A stretch of 64,000 bases of DNA from DATGMS01 sp040905145 (GTDB lineage Bacteria; Bacteroidota; Bacteroidia; Cytophagales; Cyclobacteriaceae). A program made the translations under genes and the position numbers. The first letter of the stretch is position 1. The number at the start of each line of letters is the position of its first letter. Shown here in pieces: positions 52,731 through 61,555 of the stretch. Under the pieces are notes generated by a model. The model was given only the letters and a program-made list of their open reading frames with translations. It searched no databases and was not told the origin of the DNA. The stretch spans positions 1-64,000 of the forward strand of contig JBBDSC010000222.1 of assembly GCA_040905145.1 (NCBI GenBank). Reading direction: 5' to 3'.

Positions 52731-53013
52731 CGGAAGACAGGAAAGAGTACGATGTACAAGGTACAAAGGGATTCAGGTTGCCTAGGGTTCTATTGCCCCG
52801 TCCTTCAGAGCTGGGGAAAGGAATGGGGGAAAATTGGGCTTTAGCCCCATTAATAGTCCATCCGGGATAATGTGGCAAAAGCCAAAGGATTCCTATCCAT
52901 TTTCCCGTTGGCTAAAGCCAACGGCAATGGAATAAAGGGCCAAAAGCACTTATTGTAATGTTTCCCCAGCTGGCATTTTTATGGCTTGAACGGAAAAATT
53001 ATTAAGCGGAAAA
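52731..53013. repeat. Interspersed repeat, copy 2 (hairpin-rich, REP-like)
   Basis: Aligns with 15053-15326 along its length. It keeps the better palindromes: GGGCTTTAGCCC and the perfect nine-bp stem CCGTTGGCTAAAGCCAACGG at 52905-52924. As with copy 1 it lies between convergent gene ends, here the lipoprotein and glmS. TTCAGGACGTGACAA (53027-53041), one base different in copy 1, ends it two bases before the glmS stop codon. Confidence 0.85.
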
Positions 53014-53043
53014 AGTGTCGACCTATTTCAGGACGTGACAAAT

Positions 53044-54885
53044 TTATTCCACCGTAACAGACTTGGCCAGGTTTCTTGGCTGATCTACATTACAGCCCCT
53101 CATGACTGCGATGTGATAGGAAAGCTGCTGCAAAGGGATGACCGAAAGCAAAGGGACAAGCGCTTCATGGGTATGGGGGATTTCAATAGTGTAATCCGCT
53201 ATGCTTCTCACCTGTTCATCCCCTTCACTGACCACGGCAATAACTTTTCCCTTCCTGGCCCTTACTTCCTGTATATTGCTTACTACCTTTTCGTAAGAGC
53301 TATCCTTAGTGGCAATAAAAACCACTGGCATTTCTTCGTCGATCAGGGCGATAGGTCCATGCTTCATCTCAGCTGCTGGATAACCTTCCGCATGTATGTA
53401 TGAAATCTCCTTTAATTTAAGCGCGCCTTCCAAAGCAACGGGGAAATTGTATCCCCTTCCCAAATAAATAAAGTTCCGGGCATCCTTGAACTCGGCAGCT
53501 ATCTTTTCGATTTTCCCGTTCAATTTCAGGGTCCTTTCTACTTTTGCAGGGATTGACTCCAATTCCCTCAATAGTTCCATGTACTTACTTTCCGTTAAAG
53601 TGCCCCTTTGATAACCCAGCATTAATGCCATCATGGTCAATACAGAAATCTGTGCTGTAAAAGCTTTGGTAGAAGCTACCCCGATCTCTGGACCGGCATG
53701 GGTGTAACACCCTGCATGGGTAGCCCTGGCTATGGAAGAACCCACTACATTGCAGACCCCAAAAATAATGGCACCTTTTGACTTCGCCATTTCAATGGCC
53801 GCCAAGGTATCGGCTGTTTCGCCTGATTGCGAAATGGCAATAACAAAATCACCTTCTTTTATAACAGGGTTCCTGTACCGGAATTCGGAAGCATATTCTA
53901 CTTCTAAAGGAACCCTTGCAAATTCTTCAAAAAGGTATTCCGCCACCAGTCCCGCATGCCATGAGGTACCGCAGGCAATGATGATGATCCTGTCAGCATT
54001 TTGAAATTTATTTCTAAAATCCCGCAATCCACCAAGGACCAAACGACCTGACTTTGCGTCTAATCTCCCCCTCATACAATCCGCAATAGACCTTGCCTGT
54101 TCGTTGATTTCTTTTAGCATGAAATGCTCATAGCCACCTTTTTCTATGGCCTCCAATTCCATCTCCAACTGATTGATATAGGGATTGGTGTCTACATTTT
54201 CAATAGTCTTGACCTGTAGCTTATTGTTTCTGATCACCGCGATCTCTTGGTCATCCAAATAGATCACCTGATTGGTATATTCAATAATTGGCGTGGCATC
54301 AGAAGCAAGGAAATACCCGTCTTCAGCTACACCTATTACCAGCGGGGATCCTTTTCTTGCAGCGATCAAGGTATCCGGCTCCTCTTTGTTTATTAAGACG
54401 ATGGCATAAGCACCCACCACCTTATGGAGCGCCAACCGTACGGCTTCTTCCAGGCTACAATCATTATTTCTATAGATATCCTCAATGAAATTTAGGAAGA
54501 CCTCCGAATCTGTATCACTCTTAAATTTATACCCCTTATTGGCCAAGTCTTTTTTTAAAACCTCATAATTTTCAATGATTCCATTGTGAACCATGGCAAA
54601 ACTTTCATTGGAAGAATAATGGGGGTGGGCATTGGCATCATTGGGCTCACCATGAGTGGCCCATCGGGTGTGTCCTATGCCAATTGTAGCCATCAGATCC
54701 TGATGGGACAGAAGGGAGTTTTCAAGTTCGGATACTTTCCCCTTTTTCTTGTATATATTTAGACCTTTGTTATTTAAAAGGGCTATTCCAGCACTGTCAT
54801 AGCCCCTGTATTCCAATCTTTTAAGACCTTTGATGATAATGGGCAGGGCATCCTGCTGCCCCACATAAGCTACAATTCCACACAT
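53044..54885 (-). CDS. glmS: Glutamine-fructose-6-phosphate aminotransferase (isomerising)
   Basis: Makes glucosamine-6-phosphate, the entry to UDP-GlcNAc for cell wall and LPS. 613 residues. The glutaminase nucleophile is Cys2 (M-C-G-I-V-A-Y-V-G), with G-H-T-R-W-A-T-H-G following. Two SIS isomerase domains hold A-C-G-T-S-W-H-A-G, S-Q-S-G-E-T-A-D-T and C-N-V-V-G-S-S-I-A-R. The C-terminus L-A-K-S-V-T-V-E is canonical. No glmS ribozyme is expected or seen. Third gene of the GT5-DUF4270-glmS operon. Confidence 0.98.
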   Translation of the reverse strand: MCGIVAYVGQQDALPIIIKGLKRLEYRGYDSAGIALLNNKGLNIYKKKGKVSELENSLLSHQDLMATIGIGHTRWATHGEPNDANAHPHYSSNESFAMVHNGIIENYEVLKKDLANKGYKFKSDTDSEVFLNFIEDIYRNNDCSLEEAVRLALHKVVGAYAIVLINKEEPDTLIAARKGSPLVIGVAEDGYFLASDATPIIEYTNQVIYLDDQEIAVIRNNKLQVKTIENVDTNPYINQLEMELEAIEKGGYEHFMLKEINEQARSIADCMRGRLDAKSGRLVLGGLRDFRNKFQNADRIIIIACGTSWHAGLVAEYLFEEFARVPLEVEYASEFRYRNPVIKEGDFVIAISQSGETADTLAAIEMAKSKGAIIFGVCNVVGSSIARATHAGCYTHAGPEIGVASTKAFTAQISVLTMMALMLGYQRGTLTESKYMELLRELESIPAKVERTLKLNGKIEKIAAEFKDARNFIYLGRGYNFPVALEGALKLKEISYIHAEGYPAAEMKHGPIALIDEEMPVVFIATKDSSYEKVVSNIQEVRARKGKVIAVVSEGDEQVRSIADYTIEIPHTHEALVPLLSVIPLQQLSYHIAVMRGCNVDQPRNLAKSVTVE

Positions 54886-54907
54886 ATGAAAAATTCCAAA
54901 TTAAAAA

Positions 54908-56302
54908 TTACTTAACTTTTGAATAATAAATTTTGAGCTTAATGGTGTTATGATTGACGAGGTATTCTTTCAATGATTGTTTAAATTCATCACCTGATCC
55001 GCTGGGGGAGTTGGGGTATAATAATAAATCTGTCTTTGGGAGTCCAGACCTATATAGGGCATTAAAATAAGAAGTTATTTGTTGGGTATAAATGAATTTT
55101 TCGCCGTTAAAAATCAAGGAGCTGGGATTATCTATAGCAGGAACGACATTTCCCTCTACATCGGTTCCCTCTATCTGTGTCTGCCCTTCAGCTTGTACAG
55201 GAATCCTTCTTCCGTCAATTCTTTGAAGAAATTCATTACTTTCATCAGAGAAAAACATCATGATGTTTTTGATGGGCTGCTTGGTTTCGGGAAAGTTTTC
55301 CAAAGGTCCCATTTCCAATGAAACTTGATTGAAGGTTATATTTTGAAGGGTATCCAAAAATTCAGAAATGGGCTCTGTGTCCAATTTCATCACCAATCCT
55401 AAATTAGCTTTACTTCCTATAAGGTTTCCGGGTATCTCGTAGGCCACACTGGTGTCCGTAATTTGTTCGGTGGGTGTGCCTGACCGATCACTCTTCACCT
55501 GATTGAAGTACCTGGATTGGATCGTGTTGATTGGATAAGAGGTGGAAGCCGTATCCCCTTCGTAATGATAGTACAGGGATATTCCTGTACCGTTTCCTGG
55601 TGCTATAGAAATACTGGTTTGTTCCTCCGGCTTACCTGTTATGGTTATACCAGGGAAATAATCCCTAAAAGCAAATATATCGTTAAACGCAGGGTCATTG
55701 GCTTTTAATTTATCGAAAAACTCCAATGCCAGGTCTTCATCAAGATCCATGGTGACGGCATTGATCGTGTCCGCTTTCAATAAGAAGGATCCTTCCGCTA
55801 TGGTTTCCTCCGTGAAGGGGAGTTCGCTAAAATTATAATAGGCGGTATCTTGAATGGGCTCTAGCAAGCGGTGCACCTGATAGGCCTTCCTCTCGCTCAG
55901 ATTAATACCCGCCAGGCTCACTATGTTCAAATCGAATTTGGCGGAATCAAAAATGGCCTCATCCGTTGGAGGTGTACCGCCCGGATTAAAGGACAACCTA
56001 CTATAGGCTATGGACTCTGTCCTGCCGAAGAAAGGGCTTATATCCCCACCCACGACCAACCTACCCCGCCGGGTAGTATTAAAGGAGTCCAATAATACCA
56101 TAGAAGCAGATAGGGGTATTTCTGCATAGAAAACCCCTATCTGGTTATTATCCGGATCCAGTAGAACTTCCGAAGGATCGGAACATGAACTGGCGACGGT
56201 CAAAATTATTAACAGCGATGCCGCAAGTTTAGCCGGCAAGTTCTGTATAGATGTTGTAATAACTTTCAAAAAGCTGTTCGTCTTCTTCACTGGTAATTTC
56301 AC
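54908..56302 (-). CDS. DUF4270-family outer-membrane lipoprotein
   Basis: 464 residues. Lipid signal L-L-I-I-L-T-V-A-S-S-C-S-D, then a large beta-rich body with D-S-F-N-T-T-R-R-G-R-L-V-V-G and the C-terminal Y-F-N-A-L-Y-R motif of DUF4270. With the ATG at 56302 the signal has 28 residues before its core and the gene overlaps the upstream GT5-like gene by 74 bp. A TTG start at 56239 would cut the overlap to 11 bp and give the usual short n-region, and is more likely. Function unknown. Confidence 0.85.
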   Translation of the reverse strand: MKLPVKKTNSFLKVITTSIQNLPAKLAASLLIILTVASSCSDPSEVLLDPDNNQIGVFYAEIPLSASMVLLDSFNTTRRGRLVVGGDISPFFGRTESIAYSRLSFNPGGTPPTDEAIFDSAKFDLNIVSLAGINLSERKAYQVHRLLEPIQDTAYYNFSELPFTEETIAEGSFLLKADTINAVTMDLDEDLALEFFDKLKANDPAFNDIFAFRDYFPGITITGKPEEQTSISIAPGNGTGISLYYHYEGDTASTSYPINTIQSRYFNQVKSDRSGTPTEQITDTSVAYEIPGNLIGSKANLGLVMKLDTEPISEFLDTLQNITFNQVSLEMGPLENFPETKQPIKNIMMFFSDESNEFLQRIDGRRIPVQAEGQTQIEGTDVEGNVVPAIDNPSSLIFNGEKFIYTQQITSYFNALYRSGLPKTDLLLYPNSPSGSGDEFKQSLKEYLVNHNTIKLKIYYSKVK

Positions 56303-57041
56303 ACTGTTTATCTTTAGAGCACTCTTTAATTAATTGGATAAGGTTTTCTGAAATGTCCTTTCCCTGAATGACCACGTCGGCATATTCCATTCCCAATTTC
56401 AGGAAGCCTTCATAATCTTTTGATTTCAGGGGCGCCAAAATTTTATCATCAATATCCACCATTTTGACTTTTTCAAACAAATCGTCTCCAAATTTATGAC
56501 TAAATCCGTTATTATAAATAGCGAATACTGATTTAGTGTCTTTAAACAAGGGTTCGTTTTTATAAGTAGTCTTCAAATACATGGGGATCAGGCTGGTCAT
56601 CCAATCATTACAATGAACCACATCCGGTGCCCATCCTAATTTCTTGACTGTTTCGATGACTCCCTTGCAGAAGAAAATGGACCTTTCGTCATTGTCTTCA
56701 TAGAATTTTTCCTGCTTGTCAAAGAAAACGCTTTTTCTTTGAAAATAGTCTTCATTATCTATAAAATAGACCTGGAGTTTGGCATTAGGAATAGATGCCA
56801 CTTTAATAATCAGGGGTTTTTCTTCTTCGCCTACCGAAATATTAATTCCTGAAAGCCTTACTACCTCATGCAACCTGTTCTTTCTTTCGTTTATCAAACC
56901 AAATCTCGGAACAAGAATACGGATTTCCATTCCTTTTTCTTGCATAGCCTGTGGCAAAGCTCGCACGAAATTTGCGACCTCAGAAGTTTGAAGAAATGGA
57001 TTAATTTCACTGGCTACGTAAAGAATACGAAGTTTAGACAT
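56229..57041 (-). CDS. Single-domain glycogen/starch-synthase-like protein
   Basis: 270 residues equal to the N-terminal (GT5) half of glycogen synthase: L-Y-V-A-S-E-I-N-P-F-L-Q-T-S-E-V-A-N-F, V-H-C-N-D-W-M-T-S-L-I-P and F-A-I-Y-N-N-G-F-S-H-K-F. The glucosyl-donor C-terminal half is absent. The K-T-G-G-L motif at the usual ADP-glucose position reads Q-T-S-E-V, so normal catalysis is doubtful. Such short proteins occur in Bacteroidota next to DUF4270 and opposite panC, exactly as here, and are often misannotated as glycogen synthase. Confidence 0.87.
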   Translation of the reverse strand: MSKLRILYVASEINPFLQTSEVANFVRALPQAMQEKGMEIRILVPRFGLINERKNRLHEVVRLSGINISVGEEEKPLIIKVASIPNAKLQVYFIDNEDYFQRKSVFFDKQEKFYEDNDERSIFFCKGVIETVKKLGWAPDVVHCNDWMTSLIPMYLKTTYKNEPLFKDTKSVFAIYNNGFSHKFGDDLFEKVKMVDIDDKILAPLKSKDYEGFLKLGMEYADVVIQGKDISENLIQLIKECSKDKQCEITSEEDEQLFESYYNIYTELAG

Positions 57042-57077
57042 ATCTCTTGTGTTTTTGTTAAGGATATAACGGGTCTA

Positions 57078-57085
57078 CAAAAGTA
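57078..57085 (-). promoter_or_regulatory. Candidate -7 element of the GT5-DUF4270-glmS operon
   Basis: Minus strand TACTTTTG is a full match to TAnnTTTG, about 37 bases before the ATG. No TTG lies at the right distance. Confidence 0.35.
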
Positions 57086-57106
57086 CAAAAAATATTACAA
57101 AAAGCA

Positions 57107-57135
57107 TTGTATTTAGAGAAAACATTATACTTTTG
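57107..57135 (+). promoter_or_regulatory. Promoter of panC-panD
   Basis: TTG (57107-57109), 18 bases, TACTTTTG (57128-57135), a full match to TAnnTTTG. Start of transcription near 57142 leaves a leader of only 10 to 27 bases. Confidence 0.6.
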
Positions 57136-57150
57136 CAGCTATTTTGAAAA

Positions 57151-58017
57151 TTGGTAAATCAAGAAATCTTGAAGATAATCCATACCAAAGAAGGTATTCA
57201 ACAGGCTGTTTTCAAGCACCGCTGCTTAAATGAAACCATAGGCTTAGTCCCCACCATGGGCGCTTTGCACAAAGGACATTTTTCACTTGTGGAAAAATCG
57301 AAATATAATTCCGCTATTACCGTTGTTTCAATTTTTGTAAATCCTATCCAGTTCAACAATAAGTCGGACCTTGAAAGGTATCCAAGGACATTGGAAAAGG
57401 ACCTTGCCCTGTTGGGTAAATTAAAGGTGGATTACGTTTTTATCCCAGAAGAAAAAGAAATTTATCCGGAGAAAACTCTTTTGAAATTTGATTTTTCTGG
57501 TTTGGAGACCACTTTGGAAGGAGCATTTCGCCCCGGTCACTTCAATGGAGTGGGGATAATAGTCTCCAAACTGTTGCATATAATCCACCCTTCCCATGTT
57601 TATTTTGGACAAAAAGACCTCCAGCAAGTAGCAATAATCAACAGATTGATCAAGGATTTATCCTTTAATATTGAGGTGATTGTTGTCCCCACCGCAAGGG
57701 AAGATGATGGGCTGGCCATGTCATCAAGAAATATTTTTTTAAATCAAGAGGAAAGAATGGCAGCTAATATTTTGTATAAAAATCTATCTTTCGCCAAAGA
57801 TGAACTATTAAATGGGGTGAATTGGTTTGAAGTTAAAGATAAAATAAATGAAAAATTTCTAGAAGAAACTCTGATAAGGCTTGAATATTTTGAACTGGTA
57901 AAATCAGATTCCATGGAAAAAGTTTCCACCATTGACCAAAATAGTCCCTGTTCGATTTGTACTGCTGCATATGTCGGCAACGTAAGACTAATAGATAACA
58001 TGACCATTTATATTTAA
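57151..58017 (+). CDS. panC: Pantothenate synthetase
   Basis: Joins pantoate and beta-alanine with ATP, 288 residues. G-L-V-P-T-M-G-A-L-H-K-G-H is the ATP H-x-G-H motif, F-V-N-P-I-Q-F the pantoate site, and Y-F-G-Q-K-D-L-Q-Q and A-M-S-S-R-N the rest. No ATG lies in the right place: a stop at 57145 limits the frame, so the start is TTG 57151 or TTG 57169 (M-K-I-I-H-T-K-E). The second matches relatives better. PanD, which makes the beta-alanine, is next. Confidence 0.96.
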   Translation: MVNQEILKIIHTKEGIQQAVFKHRCLNETIGLVPTMGALHKGHFSLVEKSKYNSAITVVSIFVNPIQFNNKSDLERYPRTLEKDLALLGKLKVDYVFIPEEKEIYPEKTLLKFDFSGLETTLEGAFRPGHFNGVGIIVSKLLHIIHPSHVYFGQKDLQQVAIINRLIKDLSFNIEVIVVPTAREDDGLAMSSRNIFLNQEERMAANILYKNLSFAKDELLNGVNWFEVKDKINEKFLEETLIRLEYFELVKSDSMEKVSTIDQNSPCSICTAAYVGNVRLIDNMTIYI

Positions 58018-58088
58018 TGCTATATATTATAAATCTTCTTTATTAAAATAAAGGCAGGCCCGATCAAAAGGCCACAAAATAAAGAGCC

Positions 58089-58436
58089 ATGCATATCCAA
58101 ATATTAAAATCTAAAATCCACCGTGTTAAAATAACTCAGGCAGAGCTTCATTATGTGGGGAGCATCACCATAGATGAGGACCTGATGGAAGCATCCAATA
58201 TCATTGAAAATGAAAAGGTGCAGATCGTAAACGTAAATAACGGGGAACGGTTGGAAACCTATGTGATCAAAGGGGAGAGGGGAAGTGGACAGGTTTGCCT
58301 AAATGGTCCTGCGGCCAGAAAAGCCCAGGTTGGGGATGTTGTCATTATTATTTCCTATGCATCAATGGAATTTGAAGAAGCCAAAAAACACAAACCGGTG
58401 GTGATATTTCCGGACGAACACAATAGATTGACATAA
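58089..58436 (+). CDS. panD: Aspartate 1-decarboxylase
   Basis: 115-residue proenzyme making beta-alanine for PanC. It cuts itself between G24 and S25 (H-Y-V-G-S-I-T-I-D) to form the pyruvoyl group. N-G-P-A-A-R and the basic N-terminus are typical. Aspartate is also the input of the thr operon here. 71 bp separate it from panC and three bases from the next gene. Confidence 0.97.
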   Translation: MHIQILKSKIHRVKITQAELHYVGSITIDEDLMEASNIIENEKVQIVNVNNGERLETYVIKGERGSGQVCLNGPAARKAQVGDVVIIISYASMEFEEAKKHKPVVIFPDEHNRLT

Positions 58437-58439
58437 AAC

Positions 58440-59450
58440 TTGAAAATTACCCTCAAAGAATTTATACAGATCGCTCTCTCGCTGTTAGTTGCCGTTTGGA
58501 TATTCTGGTTTCTATATAAGGACATTAAGATGGAAAGCCTGGCCGAAGCCCTTCGTCAGGCTTCCGTCTTTTGGATAACCCTCTCGATAGTGATTTCGGT
58601 TTGGGGCTATTGGTTGAGGGCATGGAGGTGGAAATTGCTAATTGATGTAAATGAACAGCAACAGGTGGATCTATGGAGGGTGTTTTGGGCTTTAATGACT
58701 GGATATTTGGCTAATTTGCTCGTCCCCCGTGCCGGAGAAGTAGTCAGATGTGGTGTATTAAAAAAAACCGATCACCTCCAAATGGGAAAGCTCTTTGGCA
58801 CCGTAATCCTGGAGCGGACAGTAGACTTATTGTTTTTGATTTCCACCGTCCTATTGGCTTTTTTTATGGAAAACAAAGTTTTTTTATCCTTGATCGGAGA
58901 ACTGGCATCATTGGAAACATTGGGAAGCGCAGCAAAAAATTATTTACCCCTGCTTATCGGGGGCCTGGTGCTAATGGGAATGCTGGCTTTTTGGATTTTG
59001 AAAAGATATAGGGATAGGGGGCTTATCAAAAAATTGAGACATTTTATAAGGGATTTTATAAAAGGAGTTATAAGCCTGAGGCACGTCAAAAACCAGTGGG
59101 GTTTTTGGACTTCCTCTATGCTGATCTGGACCATTTATTTTTTAATGATGTACTTTGTAGTCTTGGCCATTCCAAGCACCGCAAGTTTGAGTGCCACATC
59201 GGTTTTAATGGTGATGGTCATGGGGAGCATAGGCATGATTGCTCCTGTTCAGGGCGGGATTGGAACCTTTCATGCACTTGTGGCTTTTATTTTGGGTTTT
59301 TACGGTCTAAGCCTAGAAGAGGGTAAAATATTCGCTGTGATCATCCATGGTACCCAAATGCTTACTGTCATTGTGTTGGGAATTATCAGCTTAATTGTTT
59401 TGGCAAAAATTGTTGCCAAAGAAGAACCTATCCGAGGTTCATTGCGTTAA
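58440..59450 (+). CDS. YbhN/AglD-family membrane flippase-like protein (UPF0104)
   Basis: 336 residues, about eight helices, of the lysylphosphatidylglycerol-synthase transmembrane fold. Conserved: W-L-R-A-W-R-W-K-L-L-I, V-P-R-A-G-E-V-V-R and P-V-Q-G-G-I-G-T-F-H. Starts at TTG 58440, three bases after the panD stop, so it is likely cotranslated. Proposed to move lipids or lipid-linked sugars, not proven. The catalytic soluble MprF domain is absent. Confidence 0.87.
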   Translation: MKITLKEFIQIALSLLVAVWIFWFLYKDIKMESLAEALRQASVFWITLSIVISVWGYWLRAWRWKLLIDVNEQQQVDLWRVFWALMTGYLANLLVPRAGEVVRCGVLKKTDHLQMGKLFGTVILERTVDLLFLISTVLLAFFMENKVFLSLIGELASLETLGSAAKNYLPLLIGGLVLMGMLAFWILKRYRDRGLIKKLRHFIRDFIKGVISLRHVKNQWGFWTSSMLIWTIYFLMMYFVVLAIPSTASLSATSVLMVMVMGSIGMIAPVQGGIGTFHALVAFILGFYGLSLEEGKIFAVIIHGTQMLTVIVLGIISLIVLAKIVAKEEPIRGSLR

Positions 59451-59481
59451 ATTCAATTGTTAATAAAGGAAAAATAAAAAA

Positions 59482-60174
59482 ATGATCTTAATCTTAATTG
59501 TTGTTGTATTCGGTATCTTAGGATACGTAGTGAGTAGGAAGTTGAAGAATAAATTTAAAAAATATTCTGAAACTTCCCTTCAGGCCAATTTGTCAGGGAA
59601 AGAAATAGCTGAACTCATGTTGGCTGACCATCATATTACCAACGTGAAGGTGAATTGTGTAGAAGGGAAACTTAGCGACCATTATAACCCGCTGAACAAA
59701 ACAGTGAACTTAAGCCCAGAGGTTTATTACGGCAGAAATGCTGCGGCAACGGCTGTAGCTTCACACGAGTGCGGGCACGCTGTACAGCATGCTACCTCTT
59801 ATGCCTGGCTGTCTGTACGTTCTGCACTGGTTCCCATCCAAAATGCCAGTGGGAAAATTCTAAACATTGTGCTTATCGCAGCCCTATTTGGTGGCATAGC
59901 TTTGTTTGGACTTCCTTATGAAGTAGTGGGCATCATTGTGGTGGGCTCCTATTCCGTGCTTACCTTATTCTCTCTTGTTACTTTACCTGTTGAATTTGAT
60001 GCCAGTAACAGGGCATTGGCCTGGGTACAGCAAAGGAATATAGTAACCCAAACAGAATATGGCATGTCTAAAGACGCTTTGAAATGGGCTGCTATGACCT
60101 ATGTGGTCGCCGCGTTAGCTTCTTTGGCTACTTTAGCTTATTATGCCTTCATCTTTTTCGGCAACAGGGAATAA
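59482..60174 (+). CDS. YugP-family membrane zinc metallopeptidase
   Basis: 230 residues. The zinc motif H-E-C-G-H is at H95-H99, inside a soluble loop after the first helix; three to four helices follow (L-N-I-V-L-I-A-A-L-F-G-G). Matches the neutral zinc metallopeptidase 2 family of unknown substrate. 31 bp after the flippase gene, ending the plus-strand group at the terminator. Confidence 0.9.
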   Translation: MILILIVVVFGILGYVVSRKLKNKFKKYSETSLQANLSGKEIAELMLADHHITNVKVNCVEGKLSDHYNPLNKTVNLSPEVYYGRNAAATAVASHECGHAVQHATSYAWLSVRSALVPIQNASGKILNIVLIAALFGGIALFGLPYEVVGIIVVGSYSVLTLFSLVTLPVEFDASNRALAWVQQRNIVTQTEYGMSKDALKWAAMTYVVAALASLATLAYYAFIFFGNRE

Positions 60175-60200
60175 AGAATTATCAACAATTTCAATCACAG

Positions 60201-60233
60201 AAAGGGACAATTCATTGTCCCTTTTCTTTTTTT
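60201..60233 (+). terminator. Rho-independent terminator of the panC group
   Basis: AAAGGGACAAT (60201-60211) pairs with ATTGTCCCTTT (60214-60224), followed by TCTTTTTTT. Confidence 0.88.
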
Positions 60234-60276
60234 CCGTATATTCCATTTTTAATTGGACCATCATTAATTTTTAAAA

Positions 60277-61416
60277 ATGAATTTTGAATTAACTGAAGAA
60301 CAGCTGGCAGTCAGGGATGTGGCAAGGGAATTTGCCAGAAACCAATTGCTTCCCGGTGTGATAGATAGGGACATTCAGGCAAAATTCCCCCATGAGCAGA
60401 TTCAACAAATGGGAAAGCTTGGCTTTATGGGGATGATGGTTGATCCTGCTTATAATGGCGGGGGGATGGACAGCATTTCCTATGTGTTGGCCATGGAAGA
60501 AATTTCTAAAATAGATGCTTCTGCTGCTGTTTGTATGTCAGTAAATAATTCATTGGTATGCTGGGGCATAGAAAGGTACGGCAAAGAAAACCAAAAAGAA
60601 AAATATCTAAAAGAGCTGGCCTCTGGAGAAAAGATTGGGGCATTCTGCCTATCCGAGCCCGAAGCAGGTTCGGATGCCACTTCTCAAAGGACACTTGCCG
60701 TTGATAAAGACGATCATTATGTACTCAATGGCACCAAGAACTGGATTACAAATGGCAATTCAGCCAGCATTTATCTGGTGTTTGCCCAAACAGATGTCTC
60801 CAAAGCTCATAAGGGCATTTCTGCTTTTATCGTCGAAAAAGGCTGGGACGGCTTTGTTGTAGGCAAAAAAGAAGACAAATTGGGTATCCGGGGCTCTGAC
60901 ACCCATTCTTTAATGTTCACCGATGTCAAGGTTCCCAAGGAAAACCTTATCGGGGAGGAGGGTTTTGGCTTCACTTTGGCCATGAAGATATTGGACGGTG
61001 GAAGATTAGGTATTGCTTCCCAGGCGCTGGGCATTGCCTCTGGGGCTTATGAACTTGCCCTGGCTTATTCCAAAGAAAGAAAAACATTTGGCAAACCTAT
61101 ATGTCAACACCAGGCCATTCAATTTAAATTAGCGGATATGGCTACGGATATTGAGGCGGCAAGAATGCTGTGCTTCCGAGCTGCCTGGCTAAAAGATCAG
61201 GGCAGAGACTATACCGCAGCCAGTGCCATGGCAAAACTTTTTGCTTCCAAAGTAGCCATGGAGGTAACCCTAGAAGCCGTTCAGGTCCATGGCGGATATG
61301 GCTACGTGAGGGAATACCATGTTGAAAGGATGATGAGGGACGCAAAAATCACCCAGATTTACGAGGGGACTTCAGAAATTCAAAAAATAGTCATATCGAG
61401 GGACCTTTTAAGATAA
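60277..61416 (+). CDS. Acyl-CoA dehydrogenase (short-chain/butyryl type)
   Basis: 379-residue FAD enzyme oxidising acyl-CoA to enoyl-CoA. Signatures: C-L-S-E-P-E-A-G-S-D, W-I-T-N-G (FAD contacts), Y-S-K-E-R-K-T-F-G-K, and the C-terminal I-Y-E-G-T-S-E-I-Q, whose Glu363 is the catalytic base position of short-chain and butyryl-CoA dehydrogenases. No other beta-oxidation gene is adjacent, so substrate length is inferred. Own terminator downstream. Confidence 0.95.
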   Translation: MNFELTEEQLAVRDVAREFARNQLLPGVIDRDIQAKFPHEQIQQMGKLGFMGMMVDPAYNGGGMDSISYVLAMEEISKIDASAAVCMSVNNSLVCWGIERYGKENQKEKYLKELASGEKIGAFCLSEPEAGSDATSQRTLAVDKDDHYVLNGTKNWITNGNSASIYLVFAQTDVSKAHKGISAFIVEKGWDGFVVGKKEDKLGIRGSDTHSLMFTDVKVPKENLIGEEGFGFTLAMKILDGGRLGIASQALGIASGAYELALAYSKERKTFGKPICQHQAIQFKLADMATDIEAARMLCFRAAWLKDQGRDYTAASAMAKLFASKVAMEVTLEAVQVHGGYGYVREYHVERMMRDAKITQIYEGTSEIQKIVISRDLLR

Positions 61417-61450
61417 AAAAATATCCGTCGGAATAAGTGCCTTTATCAGT

Positions 61451-61480
61451 AATAAATCTTCCAAAGATTTATTTTTTTTG
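61451..61480 (+). terminator. Rho-independent terminator after the acyl-CoA dehydrogenase
   Basis: AATAAATCTT (61451-61460) and AAGATTTATT (61464-61473) form a perfect ten-bp AT-rich stem with a three-base loop, then a T-run. Confidence 0.8.
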
Positions 61481-61555
61481 ATTTTTATCTACTATTGTTA
61501 TACGAAATTAAAAAAAAACAATACTTTTACATAAACACTATAGGAAAATCTTGTC

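Noticed and set aside
53044..54907. glmS ribozyme or amino-sugar riboswitch
   Set aside because: Only 22 bases separate DUF4270 and glmS, leaving no room for one.
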